The position numbers and the translations under genes are program-made. DNA of 40,773 nucleotides from Bryobacterales bacterium. Lineage in GTDB: Bacteria > Acidobacteriota > Terriglobia > Bryobacterales > Bryobacteraceae. Shown piece after piece: positions 25,182 through 34,432 of the stretch. Position 1 is the first letter of the stretch. Each line of letters begins with the position of its first letter. The stretch lies in contig JAHCHD010000029.1 of assembly GCA_026129915.1 (NCBI GenBank), forward strand, positions 1 through 40,773, in the 5' to 3' direction. A model generated the notes under the pieces. It ran no database searches and was not told the origin of the DNA. It was given only the letters and a program-made list of their open reading frames with translations.

Positions 25182-26864
25182 GTGAACGGGGCTTGGCTGC
25201 GGACGCTATTCGCGATAGCTTTGGGTGTGCTGCCCAGCCTTGCCCAACAGCAGGACCTCCTGGGAATCCTTGAGGCTGAACTGAAGCGCAATTTTGAGGT
25301 TCTGCGGCAAAAGGGCGATCCCAAGCCCTATTACCTCTCCTATACCGTTACCCAGCGCGACGTTGTGGTTCTGGATTCCAGCCTTGGATCCATCCGCGCG
25401 AATCAGACGCAGCGGCAGCGTATCCTCGACGTGAGTATGCGCGTGGGTGACGCGCAACTGGATAATTACCACCGCGTGCGCGGTAACCGCGCCCGATTCA
25501 CATCAGGAAGTGCCATCGCCCTTGAGGATGAGCCGAATGCGATTGTTCGCGTTCTCTGGCGGGATACAGACCGGGCGTATCGTGCGGCAGCAGAGCGGCT
25601 GAACCTGATTAGATCCAGTAGCGAAATGCGCGTGGCGGAGCGAGACACAAGCCCCGATTTTTCTGAGGAAGAGCCAGTTGTTGACGTATTGCCCATCGTC
25701 TCTAGCACGCTGAATACGGCTGAATGGGAAGCGAAACTGAAGAAATTTTCGGCCGCCTTCCGTGGACGTGAGGGCATTCTTACCTCGAACGTTTCCGTCG
25801 TCCTTACGGTGGAGCACCGTTATTTCGTCGACAGCAATGGCACGCGATTGCGACACGGTCGCTCCCAGACTCGCCTGGAAACCACCGGCCAAGCCAAGGC
25901 GAGCGATGGCATGAATCTCGGTCTCTCGCGGAGCCTGGAGGCGGAAGTCCCCGGCCAGCTGCCGAAGGATGCTGAGGTGGAGAAAGTGGTTTCAGCCTTG
26001 ATCCGCGACCTCGAAGCTCTTCTGCAGGCGCCACTTGCTGAGCCGTTTATCGGACCCGCGATTTTGTCTGGCCGCGCGGCGGCCGTCTTCTTTCACGAGA
26101 TTTTTGGCCATCGCATGGAAGGGCACAGACAGAAGGATGAACGCGAGGGACAGACCTTTACCAGCCAGGTAGACAAACAGGTGCTCGTTCCGTTCCTTAG
26201 CGTGTATGCCGACCCCACGCTACGAAAGCTAGATGGCCAAGAACTGATGGGCTGGTATCCCTACGACGACGAGGGCGTGAAGTCGCGCCGCGTTGCACTG
26301 GTTGAAGGCGGTTTCTTGCGCAACTTCATGCTCTCGCGCTCCCCCATCGAAGGTTTTCCGGCTTCCAACGGGCATGGTCGCAAGCAGCCCGGGAACGAGG
26401 TCGTCAGCCGCCAATCAAACCTTATTGTTGAAGCCGCGGAAACGGTGTCGGACGGTGACCTCCGCGAGGCACTGCTTGCGGAAGTGCGCAAGCAACAGAA
26501 ACCTTATGGGCTATATTTCGTGGATGTCAGCGGCGGCCTCACTACCACCGGGCGCGACGGGCTTCAGGCCTTCACTGTGACACCGCTGGTGGTGTACCGC
26601 GTGTTTGCGGACGGGCGCCCCGACCAGTTGGTGCGGGGTGTGGACATCGTGGGTACGCCGCTTACCAGCTTCGCAAAGATCATTGCCGCCGGGAATCGCC
26701 CCGAGGTCTTCAATGGCTATTGTGGCGCCGAATCCGGTACCCTTCCCGTGGCGGCTGTGGCCCCTGCCTTGCTAGTTTCTGAGATTGAGACGCAGCGTCG
26801 CGGGAAAGCCGAAGACCGTCCGCCCTTGCTCCCGTTCCCGCCGGCCACCGGAGGTGCGCAGTGA
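25182..26864 (+). CDS. Exported TldD-like metalloprotease (HExxxH present)
   Basis: This 560-residue member of the TldD/PmbA family carries a Sec-type signal peptide (about residues 1-22, ending PSLAQQQ). That is unusual because E. coli TldD is cytoplasmic. The zinc motif HEIFGH is at 305-310, followed by RMEGH, as in TldD. Cys514 in NGYCGAESG is in the position expected for the third metal ligand. In E. coli TldD/TldE form a heterodimeric protease that trims unfolded peptides, including the microcin B17 precursor. The extra N-terminal region of about 60 residues before the family domain has no motif I recognise. The GTG start has a weak ribosome-binding site. The downstream partner gene overlaps its stop by four bases. 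Confidence 0.85.
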   Translation: MNGAWLRTLFAIALGVLPSLAQQQDLLGILEAELKRNFEVLRQKGDPKPYYLSYTVTQRDVVVLDSSLGSIRANQTQRQRILDVSMRVGDAQLDNYHRVRGNRARFTSGSAIALEDEPNAIVRVLWRDTDRAYRAAAERLNLIRSSSEMRVAERDTSPDFSEEEPVVDVLPIVSSTLNTAEWEAKLKKFSAAFRGREGILTSNVSVVLTVEHRYFVDSNGTRLRHGRSQTRLETTGQAKASDGMNLGLSRSLEAEVPGQLPKDAEVEKVVSALIRDLEALLQAPLAEPFIGPAILSGRAAAVFFHEIFGHRMEGHRQKDEREGQTFTSQVDKQVLVPFLSVYADPTLRKLDGQELMGWYPYDDEGVKSRRVALVEGGFLRNFMLSRSPIEGFPASNGHGRKQPGNEVVSRQSNLIVEAAETVSDGDLREALLAEVRKQQKPYGLYFVDVSGGLTTTGRDGLQAFTVTPLVVYRVFADGRPDQLVRGVDIVGTPLTSFAKIIAAGNRPEVFNGYCGAESGTLPVAAVAPALLVSEIETQRRGKAEDRPPLLPFPPATGGAQ

Positions 26865-28657
26865 TCCGTAGCGCTGCGATCCGGCATGCCGCCACCTGTC
26901 TTGCTGCCGGAGTCCTGGCCATGCAGGGGTGGGCGCAGTCCGCTCCGCCCGCAAACCGGGAAGCCCGACAGGACACCGTGCTGCGGGCAATGACCGACGA
27001 GATCGCCCGAACCCGCCAGCTCACCTTAATGGTGGGTGCCCCACTGTACTATGCGAGCTATCTGTTCGCGAAAGGCGAGAGCTTCCTTGTTTCTGCTTCT
27101 CATGGCGCCCTGTTGAACCGGGTGGAGAACCAGATGCGCGTGCCCACTGTCAGCGCGCGGGTGGGCAACTATCAGAACGACGGTACGAATTTTGTCGGCA
27201 CTGGCTTCTACCAGGGCACACGATTCAACGCCGAGCGTCTCCCGCTCGACGACAATTACGTCGCAATGCGCCGGAGCTGGTGGCTGCTTACCGATATGGC
27301 GTACAAAGCGGGCGCCCAGTCGCTAAGCCTCAAGAAAGCCTCCCAACAAAATGTGCAGGCCGCTTCCGCGTTGCCTGATTTCACCCGCAGAGACCCCACC
27401 GTGTTACTGCTGCCTGAGTCACTGTCCCCTTTTGACAAAGGCATTTGGGAGCAGCGCGTACGTTCGTTGTCGCGCAGATTCTCCAACCACCCCGACATAC
27501 TCGACTCCCAAGTGCAGTTTGGTTTCTCGCGAGGTACGGAGTACTTCGTCAATTCCGAAGGCTCCATGGTGCGGCGGCCTTTTGGCATCGCCTTTTTGCG
27601 TGTCGTTGCATCGGCCCTCTCCGCTGACCACACCACCCTTTGGGACAGCACCGAATATCTTGCTGTTCGCGATCAGGATTTTCCGCCGGAGACCCAGATC
27701 CAGGCAGAGGTAGACGCGCTGATTCAGCGCCTTGAGGCCAATGCCGCCGCTGCGATTGGTGAAAACTATCGAGGTCCGGTTCTATTCGAGGGGCAAGCTG
27801 CTTCCCAACTCGTGGCGCAGTTGCTAGGGCGCCAGTTGTGGATACCTCGCAAGCCGGTGATGGTTCCCAACCGTCCCGTCCCATGGCCCCGCGTGGAGTT
27901 GGAGGGTCGCCTCGGACTGACAGTGGTTTCAGAGAAGCTTTCCGTGCGGGACGACCCTACGTTGCGGGCATTCGAGCAGCAGCCGCTGATTGGCCATACG
28001 GTAGTTGACCTCGAAGCGGTGGTGCCCGAACCTCTCACGCTAATCCGGAACGGAAAACTGGAATCGCTGTTTCGCACACGCACTCCCTCGGTGGAAGGCG
28101 ACGAAACCAATGGGCGCGCACGACTTCCAGGCATCTTCGGAGCGAACCGCGGAGCGCCTACCAACCTGATCTTGGAGGCCTCGGAGAGCGTACCGGAAGC
28201 GTCGCTCAAGCAGCGGCTCATCGAGCTCATTGCCGCGGCGGGCAAACCCTATGGGCTACTAGTCCGCAGGCTCGACTTTCCCACTGCTGGCCCCACTGCC
28301 ACGCTGGCGAAGGTTTTCAGCGGAGCCAGCAACACCGGGAAAGTGCGAGTGAGTTTGCCGCTGTCGGTATACCGCGTCTACCCCGATGGCCGGGAAGAAC
28401 TGGTGCGCAACCTCAATTTTCGCGATCTGGAACTGCGCGCCCTCAGGGATTTGGTGGCCGCCGGCGATCGACCGCACGTCTTCCAGTACCTCGAGAATGG
28501 AGCGTTGTTTGCCCAGATGGGGGCGGGCAGCTACGTGGCGGAGTGTTCGGTGATCAGTCCGTCGCTGCTGCTTGAAGAAGTGGAACTGGAACCGGTGACT
28601 TTGGACCTGCCCACGGAACCGCTCGTGGATCCACCCGCGTTGAGTGTACGCAACTAG
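26861..28657 (+). CDS. Exported TldE/PmbA-like partner without metal motif
   Basis: This 598-residue protein is homologous to the preceding TldD-like protein across most of its length (shared blocks such as KPYGL followed by a short strand, VYRVYPDGR, and AAGDRPHVF). It has its own signal peptide, MIRSAAIRHAATCLAAGVLAMQGWAQ. At the place of the HExxxH motif it reads GQAASQLVAQLLGRQ, so the metal site is lost. This matches the TldE/PmbA role: a catalytically silent half that completes a heterodimer. Its GTG start at 26861 overlaps the TldD-like stop codon by four bases, with GGAGG six bases upstream, so the two are made together. A heterodimer in the periplasm is inferred, not shown. Confidence 0.8.
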   Translation: MIRSAAIRHAATCLAAGVLAMQGWAQSAPPANREARQDTVLRAMTDEIARTRQLTLMVGAPLYYASYLFAKGESFLVSASHGALLNRVENQMRVPTVSARVGNYQNDGTNFVGTGFYQGTRFNAERLPLDDNYVAMRRSWWLLTDMAYKAGAQSLSLKKASQQNVQAASALPDFTRRDPTVLLLPESLSPFDKGIWEQRVRSLSRRFSNHPDILDSQVQFGFSRGTEYFVNSEGSMVRRPFGIAFLRVVASALSADHTTLWDSTEYLAVRDQDFPPETQIQAEVDALIQRLEANAAAAIGENYRGPVLFEGQAASQLVAQLLGRQLWIPRKPVMVPNRPVPWPRVELEGRLGLTVVSEKLSVRDDPTLRAFEQQPLIGHTVVDLEAVVPEPLTLIRNGKLESLFRTRTPSVEGDETNGRARLPGIFGANRGAPTNLILEASESVPEASLKQRLIELIAAAGKPYGLLVRRLDFPTAGPTATLAKVFSGASNTGKVRVSLPLSVYRVYPDGREELVRNLNFRDLELRALRDLVAAGDRPHVFQYLENGALFAQMGAGSYVAECSVISPSLLLEEVELEPVTLDLPTEPLVDPPALSVRN

Positions 28658-28667
28658 CTGCCTTGCC

Positions 28668-30971
28668 ATGAGGATCCTCAGCCGCTACGTCCTAATCGAG
28701 TGCATGCGCGGAACCATTCTGGGCATTATCCTCTTCACCTTCGTCCTCTTCCTGCGCAATATCGGCAAGCTGTTCGAGCCCATGGTGCGAGGCTCCGCTT
28801 CTCTGGGCGATGTCGCCTATCTGTTCCTGCTGGTATTGCCGCCGGCGCTTACCTTCACGATTCCGCTCGGCGTGCTGGTGGGGGTGATGATCGGACTCAG
28901 CCGAATGGCATCCGACGGAGAGATTACCGCCATGCGAGCGAACGGAATATCCGCCCGCCTTCTGCTGCGCCCCGTGCTATTGTTTGCCGGTCTCGCAACC
29001 GCCTTTACGGGGTTGGGAACCACGTACCTTACGCCGGTCGCGATCGAGGAAACCTACCGCATACTCAACCGCCTGGTGGCGGACCAGTTGACGGCGGAGA
29101 TCCAGCCTCGCATCTTCGAGGAACAGTTTCCGGGCATGATCCTCTATGTGGGTGACGTAGTGCCCGGACCCCTGGTGGTGTGGCGCAATGTCTTCATCGC
29201 TGATATCCGCCCACCGGAGGAAAGGGAGGGTCCCGAACCCCAGCAGCGCGGCGATGGCCCTCGCATCACGGTCGCCCGCGAAACAATCGCCGTGCCAGAT
29301 ATTCTGCAGAACCGCATTCAACTGGCCCTGGTGGATGGCACGACGCATGAGCCCGGCCAGCAGCCGAACGAGTACTTCAATACCGCTTTTCCGCGCGGTG
29401 ACCAAGTGCTGGAGGCACGTCCGCCCCAGGAGTTGCGGGCCAAGGCGTTCTCTGAGATGCGCATGGGCGACCTTGCCCGCGAACTGGATGCTTCCGTGGA
29501 GGCCCGCATTGAATGGCACCAGAGGCTAGCGCTTCCCTTTGCGTGTATTCTGCTCTGTCTGCTGGGTCTGCCACTCGGCGTGAGCACCCGCCGCGGAGGG
29601 AAATCGGCAGCAGTGGTAATAACGGTGGCCTTGGCTTTCCTCTATTACGTCGGTTTGGTGAGCGCGGTGGGTCTAGCTCGCCAGGGAACGCTTCCCACGG
29701 CTCTTGCGATGTGGATGCCCAATGCTGTGTTCGGGCTTGGAGGACTGTTTTTGATTCTGCGACTCGAGCGCTCCGGAGACGGTGACTGGATGGCCAGCCT
29801 ACAGTATCGCTGGAAAGGCCTGTTGGCGCGTATCACGCGACGGGGCGCAAAGCCTTTTGCTCTGCCGCAGCTGCATTTTCTGCCTCAGCTAATCGATACG
29901 GCAATTCTGAACAGTTTCTTTTTCTACTTCGGCACCTTCCTGCTCACTTTTGTGCTGATGACGCACGTCTACACCTTCTTCGAACTGCTCAGCAGCATGA
30001 TCCGCAACCAGATTCCTATGTCGCGGATGCTCACCTACCTATTGTTCCTTACACCCAAGCTGATCTACGATGCTGCCCCCATGAGCGTGCTGGTGGCGGT
30101 GCTGGTTACCTTTGGGGTGATGACAAAGCAGAACGAGGTTACGGCCTACCGAGCCTGCGGTGTGAGTGTCCTGCGCCTCTCGGTGCCTGTGATGATCGCC
30201 AGCCTGATGCTGAGCTTCTCGCTGTTCCTGTTTGACCACTACTACGTCCCGGAGGCGAACCGTGTCCAGGATGCCATCCGCAATGAAATCAAAGGGCGTC
30301 CGGCGCAGACCTACCTAAACCCCGGCAAGCAGTGGATCCGAGGCGAAGGCGACCGCATTTACTACTACAAGTACTTCGATTCCGACCGCGGGCAAATGGC
30401 TGATCTGTCGGTGTATGAGTTCGACGCCAACCCTTTCCGCTTGCGTCGTCATCTGCGCGCAGAGTCTGCCACCTGGGATGCTGCCTTGAAAGCCTGGGTG
30501 CTGCGCAATGGCTGGACGCGGGGCATTAGTGGCATAACCGAAACGGACTTTCAGCAGTTTGAGCTGATGCCCATTCGGGAACTCAGCGAGCCCCCATCCT
30601 ACTTCCTGAAAGAAGTGAAGCAGGATAAGCAGATGAATTACCAGGAACTCTCCGCCTACATTCAAGAACTCAGCCAGAGCGGATTCGATACGGTAAGGCT
30701 GCAGATTCAACTGCACAAGAAGTTTGCCGTGCCGCTGTTTGCGTTCATCATGGCGATGATCTCCATCCCCTTTGCGTTCATGGGGGGCAACCGGGGCGCG
30801 ATGGCGGGCGTGGGGGTGAGCTTTGTGATTGCGATTGCGTATTGGGTTGCCAATTCGCTTTTTGAGCAAATCGGCAACCTCAATCAACTTCCGGCAGTTG
30901 CGGCGGCATGGGCGCCGGACGGGCTTTTCCTGCTGGCGGGCGCTTACTTCATTACGCGCCTGCGCTCGTGA
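28668..30971 (+). CDS. Fused LptF-LptG lipopolysaccharide-export permease
   Basis: This 767-residue protein contains two YjgP/YjgQ permease units in tandem. LptF and LptG normally form separate halves of the LptB2FG transporter that extracts lipopolysaccharide from the inner membrane. The first unit (about residues 1-385) begins MRILSRYVLIECMRG and has six membrane helices flanking a periplasmic beta-jellyroll. The second (about 400-767) begins LPQLIDTAILNSFFFYFG and repeats the plan, with the periplasmic segment near 535-640 and C-terminal helices after KKFAVPLFAFIMAMISIPFAFMGG. The long cytoplasmic linker near 370-395 joins them. ATG 28668 lies 10 bases after the TldE-like stop, so the genes are probably co-transcribed. 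lptB, A, C and D are not in the window. Confidence 0.9.
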   Translation: MRILSRYVLIECMRGTILGIILFTFVLFLRNIGKLFEPMVRGSASLGDVAYLFLLVLPPALTFTIPLGVLVGVMIGLSRMASDGEITAMRANGISARLLLRPVLLFAGLATAFTGLGTTYLTPVAIEETYRILNRLVADQLTAEIQPRIFEEQFPGMILYVGDVVPGPLVVWRNVFIADIRPPEEREGPEPQQRGDGPRITVARETIAVPDILQNRIQLALVDGTTHEPGQQPNEYFNTAFPRGDQVLEARPPQELRAKAFSEMRMGDLARELDASVEARIEWHQRLALPFACILLCLLGLPLGVSTRRGGKSAAVVITVALAFLYYVGLVSAVGLARQGTLPTALAMWMPNAVFGLGGLFLILRLERSGDGDWMASLQYRWKGLLARITRRGAKPFALPQLHFLPQLIDTAILNSFFFYFGTFLLTFVLMTHVYTFFELLSSMIRNQIPMSRMLTYLLFLTPKLIYDAAPMSVLVAVLVTFGVMTKQNEVTAYRACGVSVLRLSVPVMIASLMLSFSLFLFDHYYVPEANRVQDAIRNEIKGRPAQTYLNPGKQWIRGEGDRIYYYKYFDSDRGQMADLSVYEFDANPFRLRRHLRAESATWDAALKAWVLRNGWTRGISGITETDFQQFELMPIRELSEPPSYFLKEVKQDKQMNYQELSAYIQELSQSGFDTVRLQIQLHKKFAVPLFAFIMAMISIPFAFMGGNRGAMAGVGVSFVIAIAYWVANSLFEQIGNLNQLPAVAAAWAPDGLFLLAGAYFITRLRS

Positions 30972-30990
30972 AACGTTCGCCCGTGCGCAG

Positions 30991-32676
30991 CTATTCCCAG
31001 TTAAATGGATAGGGTCCGCTGGGGCGCAGCTTTTCACGGATGATGCGATGCGCGGCATCCTGTGGACTCTGCACGTATTCGAACACGGCTGCCTCCGCCA
31101 GCAGGGTACTCTGCAGCTTCTTTAAGTCGATCTCCTGTACGGGTCTATTGGACGCCAAAGCCATGCTCGCCGCCACTCCCGCTGCATGGCCGATGATCAT
31201 GTACTGCGGCTCCATGCGCAACGAAGAGTAGGCCACGTGGCTGGCGGAAAACGGCACTGGCACCAGCAGGTTGGTGCATTCGGCGCGCTTGGGCAGAATC
31301 ATGCGAAAGGCAATCTGGTAGGGCTTCACCGCCACTTGCATGTCGCCTTCGTTCTCCACAAAGCCCTTGGCGTTGACGATGCGTTGGATGTTGTGGGAGT
31401 CACTGTTGTAGCTGCCCATGCCAATGACGTCGGGCTTAGAGAGATCGGTCTGCAGATCCTTCTGCACCATGACGTACTCACCTACCATGCGGCGCGCTTC
31501 GCGCACGTATAGTTGGTGAGGCCAATGGGCGGTATCTTCGTACTCGTCACGGCACAGGCCCCAGGAGCGCACTTCGCGCTGCAGTTCCACCGGAACGCGA
31601 GGGTCGTTCGCCAGGAAGAAGTAATAGCCCTGCACATACCGCACGTGGTCGTCCCAGATCTCCGCGCGACGCTCGTAATTGGCGTCGGGGTAATCGTAGT
31701 TCTTGCCGATGTAGTCAGTGGAGAAGGCTCCCTGGTTATTGAGATCGGCCTTTCGGTTCGGGATGGGAGCAATCAGTGTGAGTTCATGAAATACTTGGGA
31801 ACGTCCAAGACGTTTTCGCTCGGCTTCCAGCAGTAGGGCCAACAACTCGTAGCGTTTTGGGTTGTAGCCTTCGGGCTGCGGCCAGGGCACACGATTGTTT
31901 GGCTCGTTGGTAGCGATGATCCGGAAGTTGTAAGCCTGCACCTTCCTGTCGCCTTCGCCTGGCTAGGCGACGGGTTCCGGGTTGATCTCAGGGTAGAGGT
32001 TGCCATTCGAGTCGCGGGCCGGGATATCTACCATGAACTGGTGGTATGGCGTACGGTCGCGCACGCCCGCAAGGGACTCATTGTATTGGCTCATCGGCTC
32101 GCGGCCGACAGTATAGGTTACTGCCGCCTGGGCCATCAGGTCACCCTCATAGCTACAGTCGGCAAATACCTTGCCGGAAAAGCGTTTGCCGTTCTCGGTG
32201 GTGACCGCACGCAACTGGCTGCCAGACTTTTCGACGCCAGTCTTCTCACGAAGGGCGTGCCGGAAAAGCACGGTAACGCCGGCCTCGTGGAGCATCTCCT
32301 TGAGGACGCTTTCGCCCACATGCGGTTCATGGAACCACGCCACGCGGTTGTTGAAGCGTTTGATGTCATAACGCATTCCAACACGGGCATAGAACTCCAG
32401 AGCCAAGCCGCCAAGGACTTCCCGGCGGCCGATATCGGTGCGGGATAGCCCGCCTGTTACCATCCCGCCCAAATGGTCACGAGGCTCCAGCAGCAGAGTC
32501 TTCAATCCGTGCCGTGCGCCTGATACCGCGGTCATCACACCACCCGCCGTGCCGCCGTACACAATCAGGTCGTAGCTCTGCTCGGGCGGGGTTGGTACCG
32601 CTTGGCCGGCGGCAGCAACGGGCGTCGCCGCGGCGGAAGCTGCGCCCAGGGATTTCGCAAAGTCGCGTCGGTTCAT
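30991..32676 (-). pseudogene. Tat-signal FAD oxidoreductase interrupted by an in-frame UAG
   Basis: This is the third of three tandem paralogues of a PF12831-type FAD oxidoreductase. ATG 32676 begins the twin-arginine signal MNRRDFAKSLGAASAAATP, and the dinucleotide fold VYGGTAGG follows at about residue 39. Reading stops at a TAG codon (31965-31963), codon 238. The same frame then continues without any other lesion to 30991, giving 561 codons in total, like the intact neighbours of 557 and 549. At the interrupted position the paralogues read PMGTPGEG and PMGNPGDG, whereas here VA-stop-PGEG is read. A single nonsense mutation, a base-call error or read-through could each explain it. If terminated, the 237-residue product has the FAD-binding half only. 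Confidence 0.8.
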
Positions 32677-32720
32677 TGAAGTATCTCCCGTATCCAGGGT
32701 TGCTGGCTGCGCTCGGCGTG

Positions 32721-34394
32721 TTAGAGCAGCCGCTGTAGTTTCGTGACGGCGGCATTCTGTGGCGACACAGCGTATTCCCATACGGCGCCTTGTTCCACCA
32801 GGGTCTCCTGCAGCTTCTTTACGTCAATCTCATGGGGAGGTCGCTGGGCCTGCAGCGCCATACTGGCCGCAACTCCGGCTGCATGGCCGATAATCATCCA
32901 CTGCGGCTCCATGCGCAGTGACGCAAACGCGATATGCGTGGCGGAGAAAGGCACCGGCACCAAAAGGTTGATGCACTCGGTACGCTTCGGAAGCATCACG
33001 CGGTACGGAATCTGGTAGGGCGTTACCGCTACCTGCACGTCGCCCTCGTTCTCAACGAAGCCTTGCGCGTTCACGATCCGCTGGATGTTGTGCGAGTCGC
33101 TGTTGTAGCTCCCCATTCCAATCCAGTCCGGCTTAGTGACTTCGGTCTGGAGGTCCTTTTGGGTGACGACGAACTCGCCCACCATACGTCGTGCCTCTCG
33201 CACGTAAAGTTGGTGAGGCCAGTAGCCGGTATCCTCATATTCATCCCTGCAGAGACCCCAACTCTGCACATCCACCCGCAGCGCGGAAGGGATGCGGTCG
33301 TCATGCGCAAGGAAATAGTAGAGACCCTGCTGGTAGTCAATGTGGTCCTGCCAGATCCGTGCGCGGGTGGCATAGTTGCCATCCGGATACTCGTAGTTCT
33401 TACCGATGTAATCAGAGGAAAACCCGCCGCGGTTATTAATGTCGATCTTCTGGTTTGGAATCGGCCGAAACAGCGCCACCTCGTTGAAGATGGGCGGGCG
33501 TCCCAGCCGTTGCACTTCGCCAGCGACGTAAAGCGCCAGAAGCTCAAACCGGGCTGGGTCGTAGTTCTTCGGTTTAGGCCATGGGATGCGCAGTGTCGGA
33601 TTGTTGGTCGCAATCACCCTGAAGTTGTAGGCCTGCGCTTTCCTGTCGCCTTCGCCAGGCGTACCCATGGGCTCCGGGCTGATTTCGGGATAGAGCTTTC
33701 CATTGGTGTCATGAGCCTTGATGGGGACCAGAAACTGGTGGTGCTGCGTATGCGCCCGCACTCCGGCGAGTGACTCCCCGTAGTCGGCGATGCCTTCACG
33801 GCCATAGGTGTAGGAGACCTTCGCCTGCGCCATCAGGTCGCCTTCGTAGGTGCAATCGGCAAACAGAGGGGCTGTGAACCGGGCGCCGTTTTCCATCGTA
33901 ATGGATCGAATGCGCCCACTCGCCAGATCTACGCCGTTGCCTTCCCGCAGTCTGTGCTCAAGGAAAACGGGCACCTTGGCGGCGGCCAGCATCTCGTAGA
34001 ACACGCTCTCGGCAACGCGCGGCTCGGGCATCCAGGCAATCTGCTGCAGGTGCTCCTGCACATCATAGCGACGTCCGCAGCGCAGGTAGAACTCAAGGGC
34101 CATACCGCCGATGGCTTCACGTTTACCCACATCGGTACCCGAAAGCCCGCCAGTCACCATGCCGCCGATGTGGCGGAACGGTTCCAGCAGTACGACACGC
34201 AACCCCTGACGCGCCGCCGCAACCGCGGTGGTTACGCCGGCCGCTGTGCCGCCATAAACGACGAAATCGAAGGAGCGCTCGGAAGACGCACCAGCCTGCT
34301 GCTGGCCTGCAGCAAGGGCCGGTGACGCCATGCTGGCTGTCGGGGCAGCCACAGCCCCCAGTGCGATGTTTGCTGCAAAATCCCGTCGGTTCAT
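32721..34394 (-). CDS. Tat-signal FAD-dependent oxidoreductase (paralogue 2)
   Basis: This 557-residue predicted exported flavoenzyme of the FAD_oxidored (PF12831) type begins with the twin-arginine signal MNRRDFAANIALGAVAAP. The FAD-binding fold VYGGTAAGVTTAVAA starts at about residue 46, and GGMVTGGLSGTDVGKREA and FADCTYEGDLMAQAKV are family blocks. Near the C-terminus, IGHAAGVAASMA would close the flavin site. ATG 34394 is chosen because GAGGTGA lies just upstream and the signal starts there. An earlier in-frame codon at 34436 overlaps the preceding gene. It follows the first paralogue by 38 bases and precedes the interrupted copy by 44 bases. The substrate is unknown; a carbohydrate or aromatic compound taken up by the upstream receptor is a guess. 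Confidence 0.85.
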   Translation of the reverse strand: MNRRDFAANIALGAVAAPTASMASPALAAGQQQAGASSERSFDFVVYGGTAAGVTTAVAAARQGLRVVLLEPFRHIGGMVTGGLSGTDVGKREAIGGMALEFYLRCGRRYDVQEHLQQIAWMPEPRVAESVFYEMLAAAKVPVFLEHRLREGNGVDLASGRIRSITMENGARFTAPLFADCTYEGDLMAQAKVSYTYGREGIADYGESLAGVRAHTQHHQFLVPIKAHDTNGKLYPEISPEPMGTPGEGDRKAQAYNFRVIATNNPTLRIPWPKPKNYDPARFELLALYVAGEVQRLGRPPIFNEVALFRPIPNQKIDINNRGGFSSDYIGKNYEYPDGNYATRARIWQDHIDYQQGLYYFLAHDDRIPSALRVDVQSWGLCRDEYEDTGYWPHQLYVREARRMVGEFVVTQKDLQTEVTKPDWIGMGSYNSDSHNIQRIVNAQGFVENEGDVQVAVTPYQIPYRVMLPKRTECINLLVPVPFSATHIAFASLRMEPQWMIIGHAAGVAASMALQAQRPPHEIDVKKLQETLVEQGAVWEYAVSPQNAAVTKLQRLL

Positions 34395-34432
34395 TCCATC
34401 ACCTCGATGCGCTTGCGATTTGCGACGCCTCG

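Noticed and set aside
31963..31965. UAG as a pyrrolysine or selenocysteine codon
   Set aside because: SelB acts at UGA, not UAG. No pyrrolysine genes are present, and the paralogues have threonine or asparagine at this place.
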